The position numbers and the translations under genes were made by a program. 64,000 nucleotides of DNA from assembly GCF_029227915.1 (NCBI RefSeq), contig NC_079887.1:22689650-22753649 (forward strand), in the 5' to 3' direction. Below are positions 29,401-38,223 of the stretch, piece by piece (within the stretch, counting starts at the first letter, position 1; every line of letters starts with the position of its first letter). The notes under the pieces are model-generated. The model did not search any database and was not told the origin of the DNA. It saw nothing but the letters and a program-made list of their open reading frames with translations. Origin of the DNA: Hydractinia symbiolongicarpus (Eukaryota > Cnidaria > Hydrozoa > Anthoathecata > Hydractiniidae).

Positions 29401-32400
29401 ACGGTAGCGCGTAGCTGTGGTTGCCATCTTAGTTTCACAGGCCTGGGCTCCAATCTTCACTTTGTTCGTTCGGCTCTTTTAGTCACGGTCTCGCTCCACG
29501 ATTCCTCTTTCGCTCGTGCTAGCCAACAGTAGTTGTGGTTTTACCGCCCACCCATCCCGTCAGGGCATTTTTACTGTTAAGTTCATTAGGTTTTATTCAA
29601 TGTGAATATTTTTAGGACATTTATACACGGGAGATGTATATATTTTGTATACGTTGTATATATATTTACTTTGCGTTCATGTGGTCTGAAAGACAGGGTC
29701 GAGGGGGTGTGTTGTGTATTTTAAACTCATGCTGGTATTCTTAAGTAATATTTTGCTATTCATGAACTATCAATCTTAAGCTGTCCTTGTTGGCAGTTTG
29801 TTAGAACCTGTCTTTGTTGACAGTTTGTTTAGAACCTGTCTTTGTTGACAGTTTGTTTTACTTATATTGATTGACAGTTTGTTTTATGTGATCCTTGTTG
29901 ACCACACTACATTTACGAGAAACTGTCTTAGACAGTTTGTTGTGGTCTTTGTTGACCTCTGTTACAATTAGATACAGTACACACATATCCTCCGAGACCC
30001 CTCATATCCGCCAAACTTGCAGTTTTTATTGTTGTTTTTCCCTGCGCGTTGTCAGCAATTAAAGAGTGTTAAAGAAGCCAAGGGAAAGTACAGGCCCCGT
30101 CGAAAAGTCTGGAAGCTGAAGGAAGAGATTGCAGCAAGACAATTTAGTGCAAAAGTTCAGCAGTTAGCCTACAATAGTCAATGTGATAGTGACAATGTTG
30201 AAAGTACTTGGACTACTTTGCAGAATTGTCTTCTAGAAGCTTCTGATGATATCTGTGGGTGGACGAAAGGACCAGCTAGACATAGACAGACCTGGTGGTG
30301 GAATAATGAGGTTGACCAGTGTATAAAGGAAAAGAGGAAACTTTGGAAAGAGTGGAAGTCAGGTGGTAGTAAAAATATTTACTTAGAAGCTAAGCGTCGC
30401 GCTCGTACAGCAGTGTATAAGGCAAAATCAGAAGCAGAAAGAAACAGATTTGCAGATGTGTTAAGAAGGGAAGACCAGCGCAATATGGAATTCAAGATAG
30501 CAAAGCAAATGAAGAAGACTAATCAAGATATTGTAGGTGAGAAGTGTAAACGTAATGATGAAGGTGTTTTGGCTAGCACAGAGGAGGAGAAAAGGGTAGC
30601 TTGGAAGAATCATTATCAGAGGTTGCTTAACACTGAGTTTTATTGGGACGAGGATAATTTGTCTGATGATGATGTTGTAGAAGGGCCAGCTATGCAGATC
30701 AAGACAGAATGGGTAGTGGTGGCTATTAGGAAATTGAAGATTGGCAAGGCTGCAGGAGTATCAGGTATTGTTGCAGAGATGGTAAAAGCATCTGGATATA
30801 TTGGAGTTAAGCTTATTACAACTCTTGCTAACCAGATTATAAAGGATGGTGCTATTCCGAGTGAATGGCAGTCGAGCGTAATGGTGAATTGTTTCAAGAG
30901 CAAGGGTGATGCATTAGAAAGGGATAACTATAGAGGTTTGAAGTTGCTTGATCAAGTAATGAAAGTTATTGAAAGAGTGATTGATAAGTTACTTAGATAA
31001 AGAATTGATATAGATAAGATGCAATTTGGTTTTGTTCCAAGGCGTAGCACTACAGATGCAATATTTTTACTCAGACAGCTTCAGGAAAAGTATTTAGGAA
31101 AGAGAAAGAATCTCTATTTTGCCTTTGTAGATTTAGAGAAAGCTTTTGATAGAGTGCCACGTAAAGTTATTTGGTGGGCTATGAGAAAATTAGGTGTGGA
31201 TGAGTGGCCAGTTACGATGGTACAGTCTATGTACAGCAATGCTAGAAGTCGTGTCAGGATTAACGATTCACTTAGTGATGAATTTAGTGTAAATGTTGGT
31301 GTACATCAGGGTTCTGTACTTAGTCCTTTGTTGTTTATTCTAGTCTTAAAAGCGCTGTCGATGGAGTTCAGAACAGGTTGTCCATGGGAGTTATTGTATG
31401 CAGATGATTTGGTTCTCATAGCAGAGTCGATGGAAGAATTAGTTGAAAAGTTTGAGAAGTGGAAGAAAGGACTAGAAGAGAAAGGGCTGAAGGTAAACAC
31501 AGCAAAGTCTAAAGTCATGATTAGTAGCATTGCACCCAAGTGTGACCTTGTAGTTGGAAAGTGGCCTTGTGGAGTTTGCAGGAAAGGGGTTGGTAGTAAC
31601 TCAATTTTTTGTCAGACTTGCAAGCATTGGGTACATAAGAAGTGCAGTAGTATTAGTGGAAGGTTAAGAGCTGACATACAGTTTGTATGCAAGCGTTGCA
31701 AAGGTGAGATTATAGAGAATGAAGTATTTCCAGCTTTAATGATGTACAACAGTGGCTCGTTAGAGAACTTCTATTACTTAGGTGATATGTTGGGCAGTGA
31801 AGGGGGTGTTGGAAGAAGTGTTACTTGCAGGATAGGTTCTGCTTGGAAAAAGTTCAGAGAGTTACTTCCTTTGTTGACTAGCAGAGTCCTGTCAATTGAG
31901 GTAAAAGGTAGGTTGTATGAGGCCTGTGTAAGAAGTGTTATGTTGTACGGTAGTGAGACAGTGAAGCAGGAAGATCTTGACCGTTTAGAAAGGAATGATA
32001 TGAAAATGGTTAGGTGGATGTGTAATGCCAGTCTGAGAGACAGAAAGAGTTCATATGAGCTACGAAGCAGGCTAAGTCTCCGTAGAATTAAAGATGTTAT
32101 CCAGATAAGAAGATTGAATTGGCTGGGGCACTTGGAGGAGGATAGGTGGGTAAGAAAGTGTAGAGACTTGATAGTTCCTAGGGCAAAGCCCAGAGGCAGA
32201 CCGAGAAAGACTTGGCAGGAGGTTATAAGGAAAGACTTGATACAGAGAAAGTTGAGTTTAGATCTAACACAGTCTAGATCAGATTGGAAGAGGGTCATTA
32301 ATATACCCCGTCCAACCCATTCAAGCATGGAAAACGGATGTTAAGCCGAGAATGATGAGTGATGAATGATGAATGGTTTTAACGAAACATTTTTTTTTAC

Positions 32401-35400
32401 GTTAAATTTAAGTTCAAAAAGTTCTGTAGCACACTGTTTTTTTTATAATAAATTTCAACTGCAATACCACAGGTGCTCACTTTCAGTGTAAATCCAAACT
32501 TGCAACTTATTTCAACATAACATGTTTTGGTCTTGTTTGCAGATGGGTATAAAGAATCTGCAACATGGAGCTAATTTTTATACTATCCTACTGTGGACAA
32601 GAAACAAATCATTTTGAAATTAGTTGTATTTACACCAAGACAAACTAGTCGATCAAATTTTCCTTTTAAACTATAAAATAACTTTCTTGTTATAGCCTAA
32701 TGATTCATCATTAAATTTTAATGTTTTAGCTACAAGCTGATTTTTAAACAAGAAACGGTAAACATCACAGTCTATAAAAATAATCTACCAAACAAAAGTA
32801 ACCTTTCTTGAATATTTTTTCTATTTGAAGCTATTAATATTCTGTCTCTCTTAGTGTTTGTACTGATAATTGACTTTGTTGCTAAAAGATCAACCAACTA
32901 TTACTTAGCTGTTGTTTATTCTGCCGAACTAATCATATCCGGAGAACTTTTCTGCTCACATGATTTGTTTGTCTCACTATTAATACGGCTAATTTTAAAC
33001 CAAACACATGATTTGTTTGACTCACTATTAATACGGCTAATTTTAAACCAAAATAAAGGTCAACTATAGAGTAAACAAAGGAAGGCAGAAGTACCACAAA
33101 AAATGTTTAACTACAAGGTTAGGGAAATTAACAGATGCCAAACCTCTAATTGCCCCTTCTGTTGCCTGCCATGTCTCTGTTCTTTGCCATGAACCTTTTT
33201 CATTTTCACAGATCTGTACAAATAATCAAGTGAAATTATCATAACAAAATAAAAGAGTAAAAAATAAGTAGTCATTAGTTTTGTTAAAATAGAAAGAACA
33301 TGGATATATTTAGTTGGACTTCATATTATCCAGCTTGCAGTAGGTATCTATATTATAATACCTGTATACGTCTGTCCGTCCTTCCATCCGTCCGTCTGTC
33401 TGTCCGCAACATGGTAGCTTAGCTGTGCAGGTAGCGAGACGCACGTAATGAGGTATAAAAAGGACGGGCGAACCTGTGGATTTTTCCACGGGCTAACAAC
33501 TAGTTTTAACAATAAATTATATAAACATTACTAATGTGTATCAATTTCTATATCATTATGTTACTTCCTAAATGCATTTGAATCATGCAATACATGTGTA
33601 TATAGATAGCCAGGTACTTTGCAAAGTATTATTAAACTTCAGAGCAGGAAAAATAATTTATTTGATGTCTTTTTGCACTTTTTGTGAAACAGGGTTAAAA
33701 CAATTTCACGAAAGATTCATTAGTGTGCTTAGATAAGCACTTTTATCATGTTTCTATAAAAAGATCATTTGTTATTTAATTTTATTGCTTGTTTCTGCAT
33801 TTCCATGTATTTTAACTTATATTTATTAAAAGAAGAATAAAACAACAAAGAGTATGTCATCGATTATTTAAACTATTTAAAAAATCGCATGGATCGATTT
33901 CAAATAAGAATAAGGATTCTGGCGAGTGTTTTGTTTTCACCATACCACCAGTTTTAAAATTTTTATTTCCTGCCATCAGAGTACAATGACTATCAATATT
34001 GTTTAGTTGGGGATTCCTACTTGTAGCATTAACACACTGCAACCTTCATCACTATATATCATTCCTTGGTAAATTGTAACATGTAGTTCCTCATACCTGT
34101 ATAAGTGACAAAAACAGATCTTCTAGCTGTTCTTCTGACAAAAACTCCAATACTAAGCCTAATCTGGATGCAGTATCCTTTCGAATAGCTGACCACACAT
34201 CTGTCAAACCATGTAAAACAACACCCTGAAAGTCAGGAAATTTGAGAAATTAGACAAATCTTGTTTACCATAACAGAAGATAAAAGGAAAGAATGTTATT
34301 CAAGCATCTGCAAAATAGAAAGGTTGTTTACAAAACTTTTAGTTATTGGATTATATATGATGACACTAACCTTTAATACTTTAAAACATTTATCTGGTAA
34401 TATTAGATATTTTCCAGAAAGATTTTTAAACCAACGAAAAAGACTGAACACTATTTGTTTTCGTACAATGGCCAAAGTACGACCTAAAAAGGAATTGAAA
34501 ATTAAACCTATAAGCATATTGTGCACATACATTTTATCTAGTGTTTTTGAAAATAAACTGACATAAACATCGGACATTTTGTTCAACCTTAAAATTTAAA
34601 CACCAAAATATGAGATGCGACCTCTGGATTGCTTCGAAAAAAATGCCGCTGGTCATATGGTTGCATTTTTCGGTTGTTTATATTTTTTATATTTTTGTCT
34701 TATTTTTCCGTGTTGCAGAAAAGTGAGGGATGCATGCTTAAACTTGTAAACCAAACACAAGAAACAAGAATCTGAACTAGCCACTCTCTCAGTCTCAGAA
34801 TAATGTTTAAATGGAAATTAACTTGGTATTTAATTTATCTTAAATTCTAAAAAAGATTTACTTAGATGCTGTTACACTAAGGTTAAACTGTTTTACATTT
34901 CAAAACACATAAAAAATCAGTTTCCCCCCTGTGAGGTATTGTTAAATCGACACCAGCAAGGAAGTTTCTGACCTTTTCATGAGATATATTTAAGAAAAAA
35001 ATCCACATGTGCTTTTATTTTGTTAAAAAATAAAATTAAACTCTCTGCATGATTGATTTTATATCACTACCCATGTGTGCAATTTAAAAAAAAACTTTAA
35101 TTGAAAAACTGAACATTTGTTCACTAATTAATTCAAGGTTTATATATAAAAGTTTAAAACTATACCTCAGGTTAGCAAACAAAATTTTGGTCTCCCATCC
35201 CACAATTTTATCTATACTATATTTTTATAACCAAGAACCAAGAGCTTCTATTGAGAATACTGATATGTTAACACTACACTAAGTCACTGTCTTTTGAGCT
35301 GAAGATGTTAAAGATTTTATTTCATATGTTGTTAAGTGGGTAAATGGTTTTGCATTGGGATCATGAGAATGATGATTCAGTTTAAAGCACAGACATTAGA

Positions 35401-36339
35401 AAGTGCTGTTATCTACGGTTCAACCAATCTATAGTCCCTTACTTTTGCCATATTGGGCCAATTTAGTCCATAAATTTAAAACACAGGACCCACATTGTTA
35501 ACATTGTATTAACCACAGATAAAAGTAATAGTAATTAACAACAGAAACTTACAGGATTCAAAAGCATATTTGTAACCACTGAGCAAATAATACGATAAGT
35601 AGTCGTGATTTTCAAGCCTGAAAAACAATCAACAGTTTCTATATAGTTTATTTTACAAATAAACATTGTTCTATATCATGATATATCATAATACAGAACA
35701 AAATTATGGAAAGGTATAACTACTTTCACTATGTAAAAAAAAGATTCATCACATCACACTTGTGTTAACATTAAACACATTGGTATTTTTTCAAGTAAGC
35801 AGTGACATTAGATATTGAATCACACCAATCCAACCCTATGGGTCTTTTTACCCAAAAATCACAAGCATTATTTTTCAAATTTTCTAACAAATATAAGGAA
35901 ATACTTACCAAACTATCCATTTCTCGTATAACACATTTAATTCATTTCTGCAACTTGTTGTGTTTCCTATTTGATCTGTTAAATTATCACCAGTTGAACA
36001 CTTTTCAGTCCAGCCATAATGTCTCTCGAAAACAATACAAACAAACTGGCACACAGTGTCCTTATCAACAAGAAAATCACTAATGTTTGTTTTTGGAATT
36101 GATAATGACAATCTTCTAAATTCGCCAAGAAAACATGCTTCTACATCATCTTTACTGTGCGAATGGGACACAAGATTTTTCACAACTACCGGTGTCTTCT
36201 CTTTATCATCAGAACATGGCACATTGTTGACACCTTGACTGACATCCTGCAAAGTATCGTATAATTCTTGAAGAAGTTTCTTATCTTCTTCTAAGTTATT
36301 GTCCACCTTTATCAATTTGTTTACTAAATTTACTGCCAT
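11462..36339 (-). CDS. large HEAT/ARM-like helical protein, unidentified
   Basis: Twenty-eight exons join in phase to about 964 aa: 36339-35909, 35617-35553, 34483-34371, 34225-34097, 33213-33115, 32570-32481, 23237-23214, 22807-22658, 22111-22058, 20899-20779, 20489-20358, 19127-19069, 18816-18772, 18446-18395, 17893-17781, 17288-17223, 17038-16853, 16121-15957, 15405-15335, 14771-14744, 14663-14589, 14047-13968, 13749-13699, 13388-13328, 13248-13129, 12767-12704, 12150-11990, 11551-11462. Start and stop are inferred. The product is mostly amphipathic helices with HEAT-like phrases (GLTDVWSAIRKD, EGAIRGLAS, HPQFSIREVAGKAF, HPASTVRQTASSVF), then a Ser/Asp/Glu-rich tail with SDWDWSSGDED and a helical end. 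No transmembrane segment or catalytic motif is seen. I do not recognise the family; a scaffold role is only inferred. Exons 32570-32481 and 23237-23214 are multiples of three, so phase does not test them, and the donors at 33115 and 11990 are weak. Confidence 0.75.
12437..12575. repeat. 139-bp fold-back element in an intron
   Basis: The sequence is a nearly complete palindrome. The left arm starts AATTTGGTGTTTAGAATGCT and the right arm ends with its reverse complement. The inner part (TTTTTACGAGAATTTTTCG / CATTCTCGTAAAAATCTCG) also pairs, leaving almost no loop. It lies in the intron between exons 12767-12704 and 12150-11990. Confidence 0.85.
15495..15760. repeat. imperfect fold-back repeat
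   Basis: The left side (GGGGAAAAAGTGTTTGCGGG) and right side (AGTTTCTCCCACACTTTCTT) are loosely inverted. Interior pieces such as ATTTTTGCAGTTTTCGCG and AAAATTTGCGATAAAAC fit a decayed palindromic element. It is intronic. The boundaries are approximate. Confidence 0.4.
17968..18318. repeat. five-copy 73-bp minisatellite with GGCGCGCC
   Basis: Five units each contain the palindrome GGCGCGCC (17985, 18059, 18132, 18205, 18263) and end with GCGTGCACTAGTGTAAAAA. Spacing is 74, 73, 73 and 58 bp. Within a unit, ACTATT-GGCGCGCC-AATAGT can form a small hairpin. The array occupies most of the intron between exons 18446-18395 and 17893-17781. The GC-rich palindromes stand out strongly from the AT-rich surroundings. 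Confidence 0.92.
22134..22196. repeat. short tandem repeat, AAAGGCCCAGTCGT units
   Basis: Four units of about 16 bp (TAAAGGCCCAGTCGTA and variants), followed by AAAGCATAA repeats, lie in an intron of the long minus-strand gene. Confidence 0.8.
23706..24560 (+). pseudogene. LINE endonuclease domain, frameshifted
   Basis: The endonuclease is recognisable in three frame segments. The first has ASVNVGTLRG and CCVQEVRW, the second has GYGGVGIFVAEKW, and the third has VGGDFNGHVG and HRLLVCD. Frames change near 23970 and near 24165-24185, so no full-length protein can be read. The coding sequence is cut at 24560 by the inserted Ngaro-like element. Confidence 0.85.
24561..24759 (+). repeat. split direct repeat A1
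   Basis: This 199-bp terminal block is repeated without change at 29345-29543. It precedes the gag frame and probably contains the promoter of the element. Confidence 0.9.
24826..26334 (+). CDS. retrotransposon gag-like protein with zinc knuckles
   Basis: The 502-aa frame has a variable N-terminal half and a conserved helical gag-like segment around residues 300-370. Near residues 385-400 is a CCHC knuckle (CFRCRNYGHLASSCP). Near residues 465-495 are CCCH-like fingers (CRYFNAQGHC, CRFAHQCKHCGD). It should bind the element RNA and form particles. It overlaps the next frame by a +1 shift, so the downstream product needs frameshifting or a separate start. Confidence 0.85.
   Translation: MFIVRFTYLTIMIVLCVAVRRRSGVALPVPDADKKSLAEWTTLPVQTLRLVCNALNLIDSGSPQILARRLFSFYNPPHSVVATSVTTTSCMAPIIPSINVATRSTRLRPRGQPTNTATGVESTTVVSSNVLTGHQASSSSTTDVVESPILTTAVVTELIRGELRRFFEGHEGERLAGRAPDIIEQNQATGDTYNTNSVVETPIVHHFVSEPFSEGGEFPQGGLPRPAQVGFSVATTARPAPLPALPQAVLDKVKKGEYVNFDSLLPAFASSSDEFTFKVLGGSSPSVALVPKQSNRPKVSDFSSWMLAWNNFIRCFTFFFPHRASELLHYQSIMCDFASQFTFTAWSTYDRMFRYQMAFDSGLSWNRVDDDLYNRHLRSAPLQVMCFRCRNYGHLASSCPLRTESAAGNESAPSNLAYSGQPFRAPQPFRASQRFRATQPFRATQTLSRADTGAVGQVDNIATCRYFNAQGHCTNRQCRFAHQCKHCGDSHPASQCSVVRKY
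25931..27922 (+). CDS. reverse transcriptase / RNase H of the Ngaro-like element
   Basis: The frame is open over 663 codons, but roughly the first 130 overlap gag in another frame and may not be used. The RT contains LGAVPKKDGSYRIILDLS, the SPRG motif, KIDIKHAF and the catalytic HYLDD. RNase H follows with FTDASG, an ELFAIVAA glutamate, YTDN and HIPGHTNIAADLLSR. The frame is +1 relative to gag. The true start is uncertain. All catalytic acidic residues I can check are present. Confidence 0.88.
   Translation: MTIFITVISEVPHCRSCVFGAGIMDILHQVALFALSQQLGTNQHLQIWHIVGSPFVPPSLFAPHSAFVPHSLFEPRRPSVGLTQVQSDRSITSPLVDTSTHRVTVRTDNVASHTNANTAATPILPHNAPLSANINPNPLPVSCQCPVNVALFERLLREHPCQSLVSFIISGLSSGFDIGFHGPCTATRPRNLLSARSNSQSVWEAIAKELARGHTSGPFLSPPITPLHCSPLGAVPKKDGSYRIILDLSSPRGNAINEGICKEEFSVRYSTFDDALKLVSGLGPTAFLAKIDIKHAFRLCPVKPAQWGLLGYCWEGYYFVDTRLPFGSRSSPFLFNCFADLLCWIFLTVLGIPFVIHYLDDFFLCGRSAAEVNSYLESIQSMCTKLGVPIAEEKTTGPSQTITYLGIEIDSQQQIIRLPADKYRELHEALLVWSGRKKCTKRELLSLIGSLSFAAKVVKPGRMFLRRLIDLSTTVASLNHHITLNGEARLDIQWWVDFLPSWNGVCFIQGDPITAASLSLFTDASGVGFGAVFRNSWFCAPWPPTFHSFHINILELFAIVAAVRTWGREWRNLQIIIYTDNASIVHVWRSGTSRDKHIMSLIRHLFLFTARLNINILLQHIPGHTNIAADLLSRLQVRRFKQRLQSADESPTPIEPTIWTILV
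27949..28902 (+). CDS. tyrosine recombinase of the Ngaro-like element
   Basis: About 317 aa or slightly more: the frame is open upstream and overlaps the end of the RT frame. It has an N-terminal SAM-like core-binding part, the first catalytic arginine in GLLRCSEY, the HSFRIGG box (H-x-x-R) and GRWTSDAYRRYLH with the nucleophilic tyrosine. This enzyme replaces a DDE integrase in these elements and would recombine a circular DNA intermediate into the genome. The tetrad looks intact. Confidence 0.9.
   Translation: MAPTTRATYSTGVASYQRFCYRWSHPLWPLNEDILIRYISSLAQRVSHTTIRVYISGLQYHSILAGNYVRIADMSRLCYTLRGIKRVQGARLTRPRRHPITYQNLCLIHYRIQFLQATVYERLLFKAATSLAFFGLLRCSEYTYQSSRHFDPSTDLLVGDIQFSADNSVMLVHIRSSKTDPFRVGCQIRVGANNNAVCPVQCMRRFLAVHPGPGWPLFTYQDFKFLTRQDIVNLLASCLPNIPHINTHSFRIGGASAAASAGVPDSTIQILGRWTSDAYRRYLHLDDAQVIGLSRSLCTAGPPTRGWSRHTPSSFLL
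28983..30064 (+). repeat. 3' block of the Ngaro-like element: B1 - A2 - spacer - B2
   Basis: B1 is 28983-29344, A2 is 29345-29543, a unique spacer is 29544-29702, and B2 is 29703-30064. Inside B, the phrase CTGTCTTTGTTGACAGTTTG occurs twice in a row with related copies nearby. These contain the inverted pair CTGTC/GACAG and may be recombinase or processing sites. Confidence 0.9.
30065..32344 (+). pseudogene. LINE reverse transcriptase with PHD-like finger, broken
   Basis: Reading resumes right after the inserted element. A linker of basic helices leads to the RT, with GKAAGVSGIVAEM, MQFGFVPRRSTTDAIF, VDLEKAFDRVPR, HQGSVLSPLLF and the catalytic LLYADDLVL. A TAA (30998-31000) interrupts the frame between RT motifs, and the frame then stays open to 32344. 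After the RT is a Cys/His cluster (CGVCRKG, FCQTCKHWVHKKC, CKRC) of PHD/RING type, then the RRLNWLGHLE and PRGRPRKTW segments. The stop codon and upstream frameshifts make the copy inactive. Confidence 0.88.
32957..33052. repeat. 48-bp direct duplication
   Basis: Two head-to-tail copies of a 48-bp unit beginning CACATGATTTGTTTG and ending AATTTTAAACCAAA differ at one position by eye. They lie in an intron of the long minus-strand gene. Confidence 0.9.
33347..33503 (+). mobile_element. 157-bp non-autonomous Helitron-like element
   Basis: It starts TCTATATTATAATACC and ends with a hairpin (CCTGTGGATTTTTCCACGGG) followed 8 bases later by CTAG. It sits between A and T, with no target duplication. 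These are the hallmarks of Helitrons: 5' TC, a 3' hairpin, a CTRR end and an A^T insertion. It shares its interior (GTCCGTCTGTCTGTC, ATGGTAGCTTAGCTG, AAAAAGGACGGGC) with the copy at 60602-60724. Confidence 0.7.
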
Positions 36340-38220
36340 CTCGAACTTACAATTTCTGTTTTATTATTTTAATGGTTTTGATTTTTTTAAATTATCTAAA
36401 ATAACGTTATTTAAAAATATTATCCCTGCATGTTAAACCTATTGAGGCTGGTCCTTATATCAAATACATGTCATGCATAATTAATCAAAAATCATGCGAA
36501 CAGGCTAGATTTTTCAAAAGAATATAGATTCATAGACTTGTTTTTTTTAACATGACGCAAGCCTTAGAAATATCGAAAGAGAGGGTCCAGGAGCCAACTC
36601 CCTGCCCAAATAGAGTTATAGTATTATCGAACAGTTTAACTACTAATATTAACTGATGTAAAGTTAGGTGTGACTTTGGTACATTACTTACTATCATACT
36701 AAAAAAGTTTCAGTATATTTCACCTGTCCCAAAACAAAACTAAAACCTGATTCAACTAATTTAACTTATATCAAATGTTGAAGTCTTACTGAGCAGTTAT
36801 AAACACCTGTTATATCACTGATCTTTAAACTTGTAGGGTCTAAATAAAGCAAATCAAACATTACCTAGGTTTTAGGTAGAATGTTTTATCCAGTCAAGAG
36901 AAATTAAGTGGGCACTCAAAGCGCAGTTCAGAGGTAACAAAATGGTTAATGATTAGTCTTGTCCGCTTTTAGCCCCGATGCTCTATATGAAACTGACTAG
37001 CAAACGAGGTACCTAAGAAGATAGAATTATCCATAGATGGGTCTAACCTATGGTTTAGGTCCACATGCTCTGAGTTGCCTTCTTTAAAAGATGATCAGCA
37101 AGAGTATTTAAAGAAGGATACCAAAGAACCAGCCTAATAGTACTGACAAAAGTCCACTGAAGTTTATGAAAAGGACAGCAAGGTCCATGGACCAGAAGTC
37201 GCATCATCAGTGGCATGTCCAGCCAAAGCATTTTTTGCAAAAGTGGCTAAAGGGAGGTGTTTTAAAGCAGAAGTTAGAAACTATCACAGGCTAGCAAGAA
37301 CACAGAACATAACATGACATTATCCCTTGATTTTAGGCTCAAAAGACTCATTTTCCTAGAGTACTAAGCTTGCTAGCTAAAGAAATTTATTTGTTTACAT
37401 TTTGACTGGGGACTCTTTTCACATCTACCTAGCAAGCAAAAAGATAATATCTAGTTAGTTAGCTATAGCTTGCTTATGTATGTCTTTTCCAATTGATTTC
37501 CTTAAACAAAATTAAGTAAGAGATTAAATTATTATCAAAAGTGTAGATTGTTACCAAGGGACTAACTGAGATTAAATACAAAATAACCCCTGGGTAAACA
37601 GAGAAAACAACAAATTAGCTAAAATTGCCCATTCCATGCCACCTCACCCTTAAGCAGTCACCAATCATATTGCTTAATAGACGCTCTAAACTAAATAAAA
37701 ACGAGAACTGTGACACCTTACTGATGTATAATTATTTAAGTTACACAATTTAATTAAACACCAAACCTCTTCAACATACTATAGATATAACCTCACTAAC
37801 TTAAAGTCAGTTAAACTCAAAATCTCTACTGTGGAGAGCACTTTAATGTTGGGACAAAAAAATAATTAAACTGCGAATATTTATGATTGTTGTTTGTTTC
37901 GTAAAAATAATTTAAGTTTTTAAGAGGGCAAAAACTGGCAATTTCTCCTTTTTCAAGAACAATAACTTTACTCAGAAAGTTATTAACCAATCAGGAAAAA
38001 AATATCACCTTTTTGCATGCTATTTAATCAAGAAAAAATATCAGCTTTTTGCACTGTAAAATTGAAAAACAAGTAAAAATTGCACTCTTTTCTTAGTAAA
38101 AAATAAAAAATTTAACATATAATACATGTGCATTAGCCAATCACAGTGCGAGATAAACTGTAATCATATTAAAACTTCAGTTATAACTATGGAAATCTTA
38201 ATTACATATATTTACTACCA
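36340..38220. other. intergenic DNA upstream of the long minus-strand gene
   Basis: No gene is supported. The segment 37310-37420 (TTGATTTTAGGCTCAAAAGA, then a CTAGAGTACTAAGCTTGCTA-like block) is repeated in diverged form at 42325-42420, so part of this is an unclassified dispersed repeat. The promoter of the long gene should lie just above 36340, but I see no definite core element. Confidence 0.5.
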
Positions 38221-38223
38221 TAA

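Larger units (their letters stand above)
24561..30064 (+). mobile_element. Ngaro/PAT-type tyrosine-recombinase retrotransposon
   Basis: This 5504-bp element has the split direct repeat layout A1 - ORFs - B1 - A2 - B2 that defines PAT and Ngaro elements. A1 (24561-24759) equals A2 (29345-29543), and B1 (28983-29344) equals B2 (29703-30064); I see no mismatch in either pair. Three long open frames encode gag, reverse transcriptase/RNase H and a tyrosine recombinase. No methyltransferase is seen, which favours Ngaro over DIRS1 and PAT. It interrupts the LINE without a target duplication. The trinucleotide AAG occurs at the left flank (24558-24560), the B1/A2 junction (29342-29344) and the right end (30062-30064), as expected if the recombinase inserts a circular form at a short shared sequence. 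Confidence 0.9.
23509..32376 (+). mobile_element. non-LTR retrotransposon (LINE), inactive and split
   Basis: A LINE lies on the plus strand inside an intron of the minus-strand gene, antisense to it. Its left part (endonuclease) ends at 24560 and resumes at 30065, the two halves flanking the Ngaro-like element. Order: presumed 5' UTR, apurinic-type endonuclease, reverse transcriptase, a PHD-like zinc finger, then a C-terminal basic region. The 3' tail is GATGA/TGAATGATGA repeats near 32376. The 5' end is approximate; GGAAGGGCATCCAGCTG near 23665 resembles sequence seen in RTE-like elements. The clade is not assigned. The truncated copy at 2623-3260 belongs to the same family. Confidence 0.85.

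Noticed and set aside
30017-30064. Apparent N-terminal extension (MQFLLLFFPARC) of the LINE RT frame, looking like a signal peptide.
   Set aside because: These codons belong to repeat B2 of the inserted Ngaro-like element; LINE sequence starts at 30065.
31774-32328. Long minus-strand frame of 184 codons.
   Set aside because: It is the antisense shadow of the LINE C-terminal region; the same shadow appears opposite the copy at 2893-3219.
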